From contig NZ_CALPCZ010000017.1 of NCBI RefSeq assembly GCF_943193135.1, positions 1-55,539 of the forward strand: 55,539 nucleotides of DNA, written 5' to 3'. The notes beneath the pieces were generated by a model. The model saw nothing but the letters and a program-made list of their open reading frames with translations. It made no database searches and was not told the origin of the DNA. The translations under genes were made by a program, and so were the position numbers. Shown here piece after piece: positions 7,955 through 17,210 of the stretch; the first letter of the stretch is position 1, and each line of letters begins with the position of its first letter. The stretch comes from Odoribacter lunatus (GTDB lineage Bacteria; Bacteroidota; Bacteroidia; Bacteroidales; Marinifilaceae).

Positions 7955-8593
7955 ATGAGATACAAAAATATAGTCTGGGACTGGAACGGTACATTGCTCA
8001 ATGATGTACAGGTCGGAGTGGATACGTTGAACGATATGTTGGGAAAAAGAGGATTGCCCCTTCTTTCTTTGGAGGGCTACAAAGACGTATTCGGTTTTCC
8101 TGTCGTCGATTTTTATAAAAAAGTCGGATTCGATATGGAAAAAGAGAGTTTGCATGAAATCTCCGTTGATTTTGTGGAAACATACGATCGGTTTGCGGGA
8201 AATGTGACCTTGAACAAAGCTGTGCCGGAAGTTTTGTGCCAGATAAAGCAAAGCGGCCGGAAACAGTACATATTATCGGCTTTGAAAGAAAACCTTTTGA
8301 AACAAATGGTGCTCGATTTCCATATCGGGGATTGTTTTGAACAGGTCTGCGGCTCCGATAATATTTACGCGGCGGGCAAAATCGAGAGAGGCAAGAGAAT
8401 GGTGGAGGACTACGGTCTGCGCCCGGAAGAGACGCTGATGGTGGGAGATACCCTGCATGATGCCGAGGTGGCGCAGGCGCTCGGATTCGGCTGCGTCTTG
8501 TATGCCGGAGGCCACAACAGCCTCCCGCGGCTTCGGGAAAAAGCGCCGGTCATTGCAGGAATGGAAGAATTGTTGGAGAAAGAAATGGTATAA
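7955..8593 (+). CDS. HAD-superfamily hydrolase, phosphoglycolate phosphatase-like, with DxN motif
   Basis: A 212-residue cytosolic HAD protein with an alpha-helical cap. Motif I is DWNGTLLND: Asp9 is the nucleophile, but the second Asp of the usual DxD is Asn11. Motif II is the serine in LSALKEN, the motif III lysine lies in AGKIERGK, and motif IV is GDTLHDAEVA. The family dephosphorylates small phosphoesters such as phosphoglycolate. Asn at the position of the general acid could lower phosphatase turnover or mark another reaction. I recall WDWNGT as common in Bacteroidetes homologues, so it is unlikely to be a sequence error. The gene follows the HIT terminator and precedes the GH89 gene by 43 bases. 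Confidence 0.8.
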   Translation: MRYKNIVWDWNGTLLNDVQVGVDTLNDMLGKRGLPLLSLEGYKDVFGFPVVDFYKKVGFDMEKESLHEISVDFVETYDRFAGNVTLNKAVPEVLCQIKQSGRKQYILSALKENLLKQMVLDFHIGDCFEQVCGSDNIYAAGKIERGKRMVEDYGLRPEETLMVGDTLHDAEVAQALGFGCVLYAGGHNSLPRLREKAPVIAGMEELLEKEMV

Positions 8594-8636
8594 CATGGAA
8601 TAATCTACCTTGGATACACTAATTTGACAAAAGCGT

Positions 8637-10778
8637 ATGAGACACCTTATTTTTTCAATTTTTTTATTGTTTGGTATGCAGACAATAGCGTCGCCGGTGA
8701 ATGAAATGTTAGATCGGATAGACCCGGGAGCTTCCAAGAAATTTAAAATAGAACTGCAGAAAAGTGACCGTGATTTCTTTGAACTGGACCAGGAGGGTGA
8801 CCGCGTGGTTGTCAGGGGAAATACCTATGTGAACATAGCTGTGGGAGTAAACTGGTATTTAAAGTATCATGCAGGTATTCACCTGTCATGGAACGGCATG
8901 AAAGCGAAATTGCCGGATGTATTGCCTCCGGTCACTCACAGGGAAAGACATGAAACGGACCTGAAAAAACGTTATGACCTGAACTATTGCACCTACTCAT
9001 ACTCCATGGCATTTGGGGATTGGGAGCGTTGGGAGAGGGAAATCGACTGGATGGCGCTGCACGGCATAAACATGCCGCTCTCCATTGTCGGAATGGAAGC
9101 CGTGTGGAAAAATGTATTGACACATCTAGGCTATACACCCGAAGAAATAGGGCGTTTCATCGCCGGACCTGCATTCTTGGCTTGGTGGCACATGAATAAC
9201 CTGGAAGGGTGGGGAGGACCCGCTACGGAAGAATGGTACGCGCAGCAGGTAAAATTGCAGCAGCGGATACTGAACCGCATGAAACAGTGGGGAATAGACC
9301 CCGTATTCCCGGGATATGCCGGAATGCTGCCCAACGATGCGCGGGAGAAATTGGGTGTAAACGTGGCAGACCCCGGAAAATGGTGCGGATTCCGTCGCCC
9401 CGCATTCTTGCAGCCTACAGATCCCTCTTTTGAAAGAATTGCGGGTTTATACTATGCGGAAATGGAAAAACTCTTCGGAAAAGCCTGCTATTACAGCATC
9501 GATCCTTTTCATGAAGGAGGAAATACGGCTGGGGTAGACCTGGCTGCTGCCGGAGAGGCCATCATGAAAGCCATGAAAAAAAACAATCCTCAGGCCGTTT
9601 GGGTTATACAGGCATGGCAGGCGAACCCGCGTCCCGCCATGATTGACGGATTGAAGGCTGGCGACCTGATGGTTCTGGACTTATCCAGCGAAAATCGCCC
9701 CATGTGGGGAGATCCCGACTCTCCTTGGTACCGGGAAAAAGGATACGGCAAACACGACTGGCTTTACTGCATGCTGCTTAACTTCGGCGGAAATGTTGGG
9801 ATGTACGGCAGAATGGACAGAGTGATAGAGGGGTACTACCTCGCGCGGAATCACCCGAACGGACAGACGATGGTGGGGGTGGGCATCACTCCCGAAGGGA
9901 TAGAAAACAACCCCGTCATGTACGAACTCCTGTTTGAGCTACCCTGGCGTGCGGAAAAATTTACCAAAGAAGAATGGATAAAAGGATACGTTAAGGCGCG
10001 TTACGGCACGGACGACCCGCAGCTGCTGAAAGCGTGGGAAATACTGGCGGCGACCGCTTACAACTGTCCGCGCATACAGGAAGGCACCACCGAATCCGTC
10101 TTTTGCGCCCGTCCAGGAGAGGACGTCCGCTCAGCCTCCTCGTGGGGAAGCTCCCGGATGTATTACGCTCCTGGCGCCCTGCGGCCTGCTGCGGAAGCCA
10201 TGCTGGCGGTGGCGGACTGGTATCGGGGAAACAACAACTTTGAATACGACTTGGTAGACATTGTACGTCAGACATTGAGCGACAGAGGAAATGAACTCCT
10301 GAAAGAAACAATGGAGGCCTATCGCAAAAAAGACAAAACGGCGTTCGCTACGCGTAGCAAACAATTTTTAGATTTGATATTGGCGCAGGATGAACTGTTG
10401 AGCACTCGTCCCGAATTTATGCTCGGCACGTGGCTGGAACAAGCTAAAAAAATAGCTCCGGATGACGAAAACAGACGTCTCAATGAATGGAATGCCCGCA
10501 CCCAGATAACGACATGGGGCGACAGAACTGCTGCGGATGACGGAGGATTGCGGGATTATGCCCACAAAGAATGGAACGGCTTGCTGAAAGACTTCTATTA
10601 TCCTCGCTGGGAAGCCTACTTCAGACTGTTGGAAAAACGCCTTCAAGGCGAAGACGTTGCGGACATTGACTGGTATGCTCTTGAAGAACCCTGGACGAGG
10701 CAGCAAAATATTTATCCGGTACAGGCTACGGGAGATGCCGTGGAAACGGCACGACGGATTTACCGGAAAGTATTTTAA
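8637..10778 (+). CDS. GH89 alpha-N-acetylglucosaminidase, exported
   Basis: A 713-residue enzyme that removes terminal alpha-linked N-acetylglucosamine, as found on gastric-type mucin O-glycans and in heparan sulfate. A signal peptide is present (MRHLIFSIFLLFGMQTIAS). The N-terminal domain (about 20-105) is the small alpha-beta domain of NAGLU proteins. The TIM barrel follows (about 110-430), then an all-helical domain. By alignment with human NAGLU, the catalytic acids are Glu293 in DPFHEGG and Glu420 in TPEGIENN. The length matches single-module human NAGLU and is much shorter than the modular clostridial enzymes. There are no carbohydrate-binding modules and no lipobox, so it is probably periplasmic. 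It faces cca tail to tail. No SusC/SusD pair is nearby. Confidence 0.93.
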   Translation: MRHLIFSIFLLFGMQTIASPVNEMLDRIDPGASKKFKIELQKSDRDFFELDQEGDRVVVRGNTYVNIAVGVNWYLKYHAGIHLSWNGMKAKLPDVLPPVTHRERHETDLKKRYDLNYCTYSYSMAFGDWERWEREIDWMALHGINMPLSIVGMEAVWKNVLTHLGYTPEEIGRFIAGPAFLAWWHMNNLEGWGGPATEEWYAQQVKLQQRILNRMKQWGIDPVFPGYAGMLPNDAREKLGVNVADPGKWCGFRRPAFLQPTDPSFERIAGLYYAEMEKLFGKACYYSIDPFHEGGNTAGVDLAAAGEAIMKAMKKNNPQAVWVIQAWQANPRPAMIDGLKAGDLMVLDLSSENRPMWGDPDSPWYREKGYGKHDWLYCMLLNFGGNVGMYGRMDRVIEGYYLARNHPNGQTMVGVGITPEGIENNPVMYELLFELPWRAEKFTKEEWIKGYVKARYGTDDPQLLKAWEILAATAYNCPRIQEGTTESVFCARPGEDVRSASSWGSSRMYYAPGALRPAAEAMLAVADWYRGNNNFEYDLVDIVRQTLSDRGNELLKETMEAYRKKDKTAFATRSKQFLDLILAQDELLSTRPEFMLGTWLEQAKKIAPDDENRRLNEWNARTQITTWGDRTAADDGGLRDYAHKEWNGLLKDFYYPRWEAYFRLLEKRLQGEDVADIDWYALEEPWTRQQNIYPVQATGDAVETARRIYRKVF

Positions 10779-10848
10779 TTCTTTCAAAATATAAGGAAGC
10801 GGAGCCAACAACTGATTCCGCTGGATTAACTCCGTATCAATTTGGGGG

Positions 10849-12258
10849 TTATGATTGTTGTGGGAATACTCCTAATTCAGCGGCGATCTTGAACATGTAA
10901 CGGCGGGCTTCTTCCGGGTTGTTGCCGATAATCCCGTCAAGAATGGCTTCTTTGATGGCATTCTTAATGTCGCCGATAAGACGGCAGGGAGGCAGGTTAA
11001 ATGTTGCGATGATTTCTTCTCCGTTGATGGGAGGCTGGAAATTACGGATAGAGTCTTTTTCTTCGACTTCTTTTAATTTTTGACGTACGATTTTGAAATT
11101 ATTCAAAAAGCGCTTAACCCTCTCTTCATTTTTTGAGGTAATGTCGGCTTCCGCCAAGGTCATCAAGTCGTCAATATCATTGCCGGCATCGAAAAGCAGG
11201 CGGCGGACAGCAGAATCCGTTACGATTTCTTCACTCAATACGATAGGGCGCATGTGTAGTTTTACTAACTTCTGTACATATTTCATCTTTTCGTTCTGCG
11301 GTAGCTTCAGCCGATTGAAGATTTTGGCAACCATGCGTTCCCCAACGTGATTGTGTCCGTAAAAAGTCCAGCCTTGGCCTTGTATAAATTTCTTGGTGAC
11401 CGGTTTAGCAATATCGTGGAGTAAAGCTGCCCAGCGTAACCATAAATCATTTGAATAGAGGGAAAGGGTGTCCAATACCGTAAGAGTGTGGCAAAAATTA
11501 TCTTTGTGTCCGACACCGTTTACCACTTCCACGCCTTTAAGTGCCGTCAGTTCCGGGAAAAATTGTTCCAATAGTCCCGCTTCGTCCAATAGTCCGATGC
11601 CTTTGGAGGGTTCGGGAGAAAGCATGATTTTATTGAATTCATCCATGATTCTTTCCATGGATATGATAGAAAGGCGTTGGTTGTGGGTTTGTATCGCTTT
11701 GAAGGTTTCTGCTTCAATTTTGAAATTGAGCTGAGAGGCAAAACGGATGGCGCGCATCATGCGTAATGGGTCATCTGAAAACGTGATACCCGGTTCTAAT
11801 GGAGTCTTAATCAAACGCTCTTCAAGATGTTGTAATCCGCCGAAAGGGTCTATCAGTTGTCCGTAAGTAGCTTTATTCAAAGAAATAGCAAGAGCATTAA
11901 TGGTGAAATCCCGTCGTTTCTGGTCATCTTCGATGGTACCTTCTTCCACAATGGGTTTGCGGGAGTCGGCACGGTACGATTCTTTGCGTGCACCTACAAA
12001 TTCAATTTCAATCCCTTTGTATTGAAACATGGCGGTACCGAAATTCTTGAAAACAGATACTGTCTGTTTTCCCAACTTTTGAGCAGCGGTTTGTGCCAAT
12101 TCAATACCGTTTCCCCTGACTACAATGTCAATATCTTTTGACGGGCGGTCGAGCAACAAGTCACGAACATATCCGCCAATGACATATATCTCGGCGTTTT
12201 TCTCTTCGGCAATATCTGATAGTACGTTAAATATGGGGTGTTGTAGGTATTTTTTCAT
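10849..12258 (-). CDS. cca: CCA tRNA nucleotidyltransferase with HD domain
   Basis: A 469-residue cytosolic enzyme that adds or repairs the 3' CCA end of tRNAs. The class II nucleotidyltransferase head has GGYVRDLLL, then the two metal-binding aspartates in DIDIVV, and RRDFTINALA. The neck and body domains follow (about 160-240). An HD domain has HDIAKP at about residue 287 and may give phosphodiesterase or phosphatase activity. Its start codon is ATG at 12258. A lone minus-strand -7 element (TACTTTTG, 12288-12295) lies upstream. It converges on the GH89 gene. Confidence 0.93.
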   Translation of the reverse strand: MKKYLQHPIFNVLSDIAEEKNAEIYVIGGYVRDLLLDRPSKDIDIVVRGNGIELAQTAAQKLGKQTVSVFKNFGTAMFQYKGIEIEFVGARKESYRADSRKPIVEEGTIEDDQKRRDFTINALAISLNKATYGQLIDPFGGLQHLEERLIKTPLEPGITFSDDPLRMMRAIRFASQLNFKIEAETFKAIQTHNQRLSIISMERIMDEFNKIMLSPEPSKGIGLLDEAGLLEQFFPELTALKGVEVVNGVGHKDNFCHTLTVLDTLSLYSNDLWLRWAALLHDIAKPVTKKFIQGQGWTFYGHNHVGERMVAKIFNRLKLPQNEKMKYVQKLVKLHMRPIVLSEEIVTDSAVRRLLFDAGNDIDDLMTLAEADITSKNEERVKRFLNNFKIVRQKLKEVEEKDSIRNFQPPINGEEIIATFNLPPCRLIGDIKNAIKEAILDGIIGNNPEEARRYMFKIAAELGVFPQQS

Positions 12259-12303
12259 AGACGAATCGATTGACGGAATTTGTCGTGCAAAAGTAGGATA
12301 TAT

Positions 12304-12336
12304 TTTGTTTCATTGGCGGCTTTTTGTGTAATTTCG
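12304..12336 (+). promoter_or_regulatory. Promoter of the beta-phosphoglucomutase-like HAD gene
   Basis: TTTG at 12304-12307, 21 bases, then TAATTTCG at 12329-12336 (one mismatch to TAnnTTTG). The transcript would start about 25 bases before the ATG at 12366. Confidence 0.6.
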
Positions 12337-12365
12337 TCCCAAAATAAACGATACGGAATATAACG

Positions 12366-13010
12366 ATGAGAGAAAAAAAGGCAGGTTTGTTTGATTTGGA
12401 CGGAGTAATTTTGGATACGGAAGGATATTACTCTTTATTTTGGTCGGAAATGGGGCGTTTGTTTTATCCGGATGTTCTTGATTTTAGCAACCGGATAAAG
12501 GGTAAAACCTTGAAGGAATTGCTTACCTCTTATTTTCCGGATAAAAATCAGGCAAAAGTCATTGTGGATAAGATTACAGAATTTGAAAGTCAGATGTCTT
12601 ATAATTTTATAGCGGGATTGCCTGAATTTATTGAGGATTTGCGGAGGCAGGGGGTGAAACTGGCAATTGTCACCAGTTCCAATAATATGAAAATGGAAAA
12701 TGTATACTGGGCTTGTCCTGAGTTGAAAGAGTGGTTCGATACGATTGTTACAGCAGATAAGATTACGCATTCCAAACCGCACCCGGAGTGCTATCTATTG
12801 GCGGCAGAAGAGTTGGGCGTCTCTCCGGACGAATGTTGGGTATTTGAAGACTCTTTTTCGGGACTGGAAGCGGGGAGAAGCGCCGGTATGACAGTGGTTG
12901 GATTGGCTACAACAAATCCTTCCGGAGCGATTCAGGATAAAGCGGATATAATAATACCCAATTTTACAGGATTAACCTACGAGCGATTAGTTAATAAGTT
13001 CGTACGATGA
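12366..13010 (+). CDS. HAD-superfamily phosphatase, beta-phosphoglucomutase-like
   Basis: A 214-residue cytosolic HAD protein. Motif I is complete, DLDGVILDTEG, with Asp10 as nucleophile and Asp12 as acid/base. Motif II is VTSSNN, motif III is the lysine in HSKPHPECY, and motif IV is FEDSFSGLEAG. This pattern fits the beta-phosphoglucomutase and sugar-phosphatase branch. Without a sugar operon around it, the substrate cannot be named. Its last 20 bases overlap the 3' end of the convergent lipoprotein gene, so no terminator fits between the two. Confidence 0.85.
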   Translation: MREKKAGLFDLDGVILDTEGYYSLFWSEMGRLFYPDVLDFSNRIKGKTLKELLTSYFPDKNQAKVIVDKITEFESQMSYNFIAGLPEFIEDLRRQGVKLAIVTSSNNMKMENVYWACPELKEWFDTIVTADKITHSKPHPECYLLAAEELGVSPDECWVFEDSFSGLEAGRSAGMTVVGLATTNPSGAIQDKADIIIPNFTGLTYERLVNKFVR

Positions 13011-14247
13011 AATCACGCGTTGCCTTTTTACCCCATCGGTCGAATACGGTAAGCCGATACATTGTTGAAACTTTATAAATCCTGTCGGGGATGTAGTAGA
13101 ACAACATTCCGTGGAAACCGGCGCGTTGCATTGTTTGGCTGACATCATGCCCGTCTATCTCCGGTCTTAAAGGTGTTGTTTCAGGATACCTAATGGCGTC
13201 AGCAGGAAAGTAAAACTCATCACTTCCTTTTTGTTCTATATGGAAGGTGATACCTCTTTTTCCAACAATATTCCAACTATTGGCTTCTTTTGAATCTCTG
13301 TGGATAGGATAGGCTGTGGAATCACATTCTTGCCCCTGAAAGACGGGAGAGAGCGGGATATAACTGTATAATTGGTTTAGTGTATCATAGAGTTTATCTT
13401 TATCTATATGCAAATCATAACAGGGATTGACATTATAGAATTGAATATTGATATTTCCCGGAGAATAGGCCCGGAAAGTTTTGGTAAATTTGGTCTCTTT
13501 ACCTCGTTTGTCTGTAAAAGTGAACAAGATTTGGTAATTGCCGACAGCTTGGGGATTGGCAATACGGAATTTGTTCGTATAGCCTGCCAGTAATTTTATC
13601 GAATCGCTAAGAGCCCCGCCGTTTACAGATAGCTCGACACCTCTGGAGATGACTGTCTCACTTTGTCCCGCAATTGGTGATTGGAGGGGCATTTTAAATT
13701 CCGGGATAATCGTGTCGACTTTTAAATTATATGATTCACCCGTTGCCCCCCGGATGATAAAGCGAAATTCAGCCGATTGGTTGACAGCAATGCTATCGGG
13801 AACCGAAAGGAATCTAATTTCGGACTCTGGCGAATAGGTACGAATCCCGACGGTTCGGCTCGTATCGTGCTTTTCGCTTTTTACATGAAAAGTAATGAGT
13901 GACTGTCCTTCTTCTTTTGGGGTAAACTTAAAATCATAAGATAAATCGGTTAAAATAGAATCTATCTGTGTGAAGTTTTTACCATTGGCTTCCAATGAGA
14001 ATTTTCCGATGGTGTCAATGTCAAGCCGGACAAAATTTGTCGGGGTATTTTGAAGAACGCGTAATGTAAACTGAGCATTTTCCCCCATGGGTATACTATC
14101 GGGTAACCTGCCTATAACAATTTCAATTTCAGAAGAAGAGGTGGTTTGGTTCGGTATCAATCCGGGATCCGGTTCATCAACAACATTGATAGATGAACAG
14201 GCAAATAAATGAAACAGAATGATAATATACCCAGTTAATCTTTTCAT
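12991..14247 (-). CDS. Lipoprotein with tandem Ig-like domains, downstream of rnfA
   Basis: A 418-residue lipoprotein counted from the ATG at 14247. A longer frame up to 14313 would run into rnfA and spoil the signal peptide. MKRLTGYIIILFHLFAC gives a lipobox with Cys17. Two similar beta-rich repeats follow (about residues 40-140 and 145-265), each with a DSI...A-F pattern, then a polar segment and a RTYSP or RAYSP end. They recall the TraQ/DUF3872 fold, which is a weak resemblance only. The C-terminal 150 residues are unlike anything I recognise and contain a Cys pair (PCYDL, QECDS). It lies 58 bases after rnfA and may be read from the Rnf transcript. The function is unknown. Confidence 0.6.
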   Translation of the reverse strand: MKRLTGYIIILFHLFACSSINVVDEPDPGLIPNQTTSSSEIEIVIGRLPDSIPMGENAQFTLRVLQNTPTNFVRLDIDTIGKFSLEANGKNFTQIDSILTDLSYDFKFTPKEEGQSLITFHVKSEKHDTSRTVGIRTYSPESEIRFLSVPDSIAVNQSAEFRFIIRGATGESYNLKVDTIIPEFKMPLQSPIAGQSETVISRGVELSVNGGALSDSIKLLAGYTNKFRIANPQAVGNYQILFTFTDKRGKETKFTKTFRAYSPGNINIQFYNVNPCYDLHIDKDKLYDTLNQLYSYIPLSPVFQGQECDSTAYPIHRDSKEANSWNIVGKRGITFHIEQKGSDEFYFPADAIRYPETTPLRPEIDGHDVSQTMQRAGFHGMLFYYIPDRIYKVSTMYRLTVFDRWGKKATRDFIVRTY

Positions 14248-14305
14248 GAATAGAAAAGCAATTAATGGATTCTTCTGTCTGGAGACAGAAAAATCCGAGA
14301 TAATA

Positions 14306-14878
14306 TTATACAATACCGGAAAAACCCATAAATGCCATTGCTAACAGACCGGCTGTTACCAAAGCGATAGGGGAGCCTTGCATCCCTTTGGGCACTTTTA
14401 CTAGATTGAGTTGTTCGCGAATACCTGCAAAAATTGTCAGTGCCAAACCGAATCCGATAGCAATGGAAGCGGCGAAAACAATAGATTCAAGCAGATTGTA
14501 TTCTTTTTGAATAACCATAATGGCCACACCCAATACGGCACAGTTTGTCGTAATTAGAGGCAAGAATACCCCCAGAGCCTGATAAAGTGCCGGACTTACT
14601 TTTTTCAAGATAATTTCCACCATTTGAACCAAGGCGGCAATAATCAGGATAAAAGTAATGGTCTGCATAAAGCCGATATTAAACGGGTCTAATATGGTTT
14701 TTTGAACAATAAACGTGACGAGAGTTGCCAATACCATTACAAAGGTAACGGCGCCTGTCATACCTAATGCCGTGGATACTTTTTTGGAAACCCCGAGAAA
14801 CGGGCAGATTCCTAAGAATTGTGCCAATACAATATTATTGACAAAAACGGCAGCGATAAAAATCAATATATATTCCAT
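14306..14878 (-). CDS. rnfA: Rnf complex membrane subunit RnfA
   Basis: A 190-residue inner-membrane protein with about six transmembrane helices. RnfA and RnfE are inverted homologues that together hold a membrane [2Fe-2S] cluster and carry electrons across the membrane. The conserved cysteines are present: C25 in LGICPFLG and C113 in TTNCAVLG. The complex oxidises reduced ferredoxin, reduces NAD+ and pumps Na+ or H+. It is the last core subunit in this operon and follows rnfE by 12 bases. Confidence 0.95.
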   Translation of the reverse strand: MEYILIFIAAVFVNNIVLAQFLGICPFLGVSKKVSTALGMTGAVTFVMVLATLVTFIVQKTILDPFNIGFMQTITFILIIAALVQMVEIILKKVSPALYQALGVFLPLITTNCAVLGVAIMVIQKEYNLLESIVFAASIAIGFGLALTIFAGIREQLNLVKVPKGMQGSPIALVTAGLLAMAFMGFSGIV

Positions 14879-14890
14879 GTTCTGGAGAGG

Positions 14891-15478
14891 TTAGTTGGTT
14901 TTTCTCAAATGATTAATAAAAGCAATCAGATAGCCTAAAGCAAGAAAAGCACCTGGTGCAAGGACGAAAACAATCATTCCATAGTGTTCATTGTATATCG
15001 CGGAATTGAAAATCTTTCCGCTTCCCAATATTTCCCGTATGCTTCCCAAAATGGTTAAACTCATGGTGAATCCTAAGCCCATGCCTAATCCATCCAAAAC
15101 AGAAGCCCATGCGTTATTTTTGGAAGCGAAAGCTTCGGCTCGCCCCAAAACAATACAGTTCACAACAATCAAGGGAATGAATAATCCTAAAGACTCATGA
15201 AGGGAAGGCAGGTAAGCCGCCATGCACATATCGACAATCGTTACAAATGCTGCAATGATTACGATAAATGAAGGAATGCGGATTTTATCCGGAATGATGT
15301 TAGCGACTAATGATATAACCAAGTTCGCCATAACTAGTACAAATGCCGTGGCTAGTCCCATACCCATACCGTTAATGGCGGATGTGGTAACCCCTAAGGT
15401 CGGACACATACCGAGTAAGAGTACGAAAGTCGGATTTTCTTTAAATAATCCCCGTGTTAAATTTGATATATTACTCAT
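14891..15478 (-). CDS. rnfE: Rnf complex membrane subunit RnfE
   Basis: A 195-residue membrane protein with about six helices, homologous to RnfA in inverted topology. The cluster cysteines are C25 in LGMCPTLGV and C108 in VVNCIVLG. The gene lies 31 bases after rnfG and 12 before rnfA. It is of normal length for the family and shows nothing unusual. Confidence 0.95.
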   Translation of the reverse strand: MSNISNLTRGLFKENPTFVLLLGMCPTLGVTTSAINGMGMGLATAFVLVMANLVISLVANIIPDKIRIPSFIVIIAAFVTIVDMCMAAYLPSLHESLGLFIPLIVVNCIVLGRAEAFASKNNAWASVLDGLGMGLGFTMSLTILGSIREILGSGKIFNSAIYNEHYGMIVFVLAPGAFLALGYLIAFINHLRKTN

Positions 15479-15509
15479 ATTTCAGGTGATTGTATTTGTT
15501 TTATCTAAA

Positions 15510-16196
15510 TTAATGCTTGCAGGGTAAATTGCAGAGTGAATCGCATTTTGCTTTTTCCTCGCATATTTTCGTCGTGTCTGCGGTGGCTTTGGGGGTTGCA
15601 CCCGAATAGCTATCCGCATTACCGGCTAAAGCGGCAGATGCTCTGTTTACAGCATCAAGAAATGCCTTTGACGAAATAGTTGCAGCTGTAATAGCATCTA
15701 CATCCCCGCCCTCCTTTTTTACTTTTAGAGCGGTTGTACCGGGGTGTTTTCCGATAACGCTTCCTTTACCATTTTTGGTAAACCAAACATTCATTTTGGA
15801 ACCTAAACCGGGGGTTTCCTTGTGTTCCAATACGGAATAATTGGAGATGCGTCCATCCGGATAAAAACCGACCATTAACCATACTTCCCCTCCGAATCCT
15901 TTTTTGCTATAGGTCTTTACAGCAGTACCAACGGTTTCTTCGTTTTTCTTTGCCGGAAAGAATTCCAATTCCTCTCCGTCGGGTGTTGTTACTTTCCAAG
16001 CCTCGGCAATAGGGTTATTATTATATTCCCCCGGGATGACCTGACGGATGGCGTTGGCCTGTTTGTTTTGCTTTGCTTCATTGATTGCACTGCCCGTTAA
16101 TGACTGAACATAGGCTACGGCAGCTGAAGATATAAGTGTTACTCCCAATAACACTAATACCATATTTTTGAAGTTTGATTCTAATTTTTTTCCCAT
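15510..16196 (-). CDS. rnfG: Rnf complex flavoprotein RnfG with a cysteine-rich tail
   Basis: A 228-residue periplasm-facing subunit anchored by one N-terminal helix (about residues 12-32). The FMN-binding domain ends in DAITAATISS; Thr173 is the expected site of covalent FMN attachment, in the TAAT form of the usual SGAT motif. The odd part is the end. After the normal domain (about residue 190) there is a Ser/Ala/Thr-rich linker, then an 18-residue tail with four cysteines and a terminal histidine: ICEEKAKCDSLCNLPCKH. Such a tail is not needed for FMN binding. It could bind a metal or an Fe-S cluster, or form disulfides in the periplasm. The core assignment is firm; any role of the tail is inference. 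Confidence 0.93.
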   Translation of the reverse strand: MGKKLESNFKNMVLVLLGVTLISSAAVAYVQSLTGSAINEAKQNKQANAIRQVIPGEYNNNPIAEAWKVTTPDGEELEFFPAKKNEETVGTAVKTYSKKGFGGEVWLMVGFYPDGRISNYSVLEHKETPGLGSKMNVWFTKNGKGSVIGKHPGTTALKVKKEGGDVDAITAATISSKAFLDAVNRASAALAGNADSYSGATPKATADTTKICEEKAKCDSLCNLPCKH

Positions 16197-16212
16197 AATT
16201 TTACTAATGTTG

Positions 16213-17199
16213 TTAAGCGAATCGCTGAGGTTTGCAATAGCGGTTGATTAAGGGCGTAAAGGCATTCATAATCAATATGGCAAACGACATGCCTTCGGGA
16301 TAAGCTCCGAAAGTACGGATAACTACCGTAATGATACCGATTCCGATACCGTAAATCACCATTCCTTTTGTACTCATAGGAGAAGTGACGTAGTCTGTTG
16401 CCATAAAAATAGCACCTAACATCATACCACCCGTAAGCAAATGGAAGAGTGGACCTGCGAAATGTTCCGGATTGCATATGTGTAAAATGCCTGTAAATAC
16501 GAATACGGTAGCGAAAATGGCTACGGGAATATGCCATGTAATAATTTTGCGGAATAGCATAAATGCAAAACCAATCAGCAAGGCAATGGCAGCAACTTCA
16601 CCCAAACTTCCGCCCGTATTACCGATAAGCATGTCTCGAAAGGAGATAAGGGTATCTGATGACAATACTTCACTTACGGAACGACCGCTTTTCAAGGCTT
16701 CTTTCATAATAGCCAAAGGGGTAGCACCTGTTTGAGCATCTAAATAAGAATTGCTGAAACCCGCAGGTAAGGGCCAGGTAGTCATTTGTACCGGAAAAGA
16801 AATTAGCAAAAATACACGTCCTACCAAGGCAGGGTTGAAAATATTGCAACCTAAGCCGCCGAAACTCATTTTACCGATGCCGATAGCTACCAGAGCTCCG
16901 ATAATGATGATCCATACCGGAAGATTGGACGGTACGTTAAAAGCTAAAAGTACTCCGGTGATGAGGGCGGAGCCGTCAAGAATAGTCGGTTGTTGTTTCA
17001 ATAAAAATTTTTGAATCAAATACTCGAATAGCAGGCAAGCGAGGACAGAAGTTAAAGTAACTATCAATGCACCTGTACCGAAGAAGAAAATGGAACAAAG
17101 AAATGCAGGAATAAGTGCAATCAATACTCCATACATGTTTTTCTCAATAGAGTCTCCGCTATGTACGTGTGGAGAGGGAGATATTAATAATTTATTCAT
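16213..17199 (-). CDS. rnfD: Rnf complex membrane flavoprotein RnfD
   Basis: A 328-residue inner-membrane subunit with about nine or ten helices. The covalent FMN motif TGATPLA places the flavin on Thr160. RnfD passes electrons between the membrane cluster and the other flavins and is part of the ion path. The gene sits 11 bases after rnfC and 16 before rnfG. The first 20 residues are soluble and precede the first helix. Confidence 0.95.
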   Translation of the reverse strand: MNKLLISPSPHVHSGDSIEKNMYGVLIALIPAFLCSIFFFGTGALIVTLTSVLACLLFEYLIQKFLLKQQPTILDGSALITGVLLAFNVPSNLPVWIIIIGALVAIGIGKMSFGGLGCNIFNPALVGRVFLLISFPVQMTTWPLPAGFSNSYLDAQTGATPLAIMKEALKSGRSVSEVLSSDTLISFRDMLIGNTGGSLGEVAAIALLIGFAFMLFRKIITWHIPVAIFATVFVFTGILHICNPEHFAGPLFHLLTGGMMLGAIFMATDYVTSPMSTKGMVIYGIGIGIITVVIRTFGAYPEGMSFAILIMNAFTPLINRYCKPQRFA

Positions 17200-17210
17200 A
17201 CTGTTCTGGT

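Noticed and set aside
10795-10825. Hairpin AGCGGA/TCCGCT between GH89 and cca as a terminator
   Set aside because: Only six pairs, a 13-base loop and no T run on either strand.
15594-15605. A second SGAT flavin site in RnfG (residues 198-201)
   Set aside because: It lies in the low-complexity linker outside the FMN domain and lacks the surrounding Asp and following Ser/Thr; TAAT at 170-173 is the true site.
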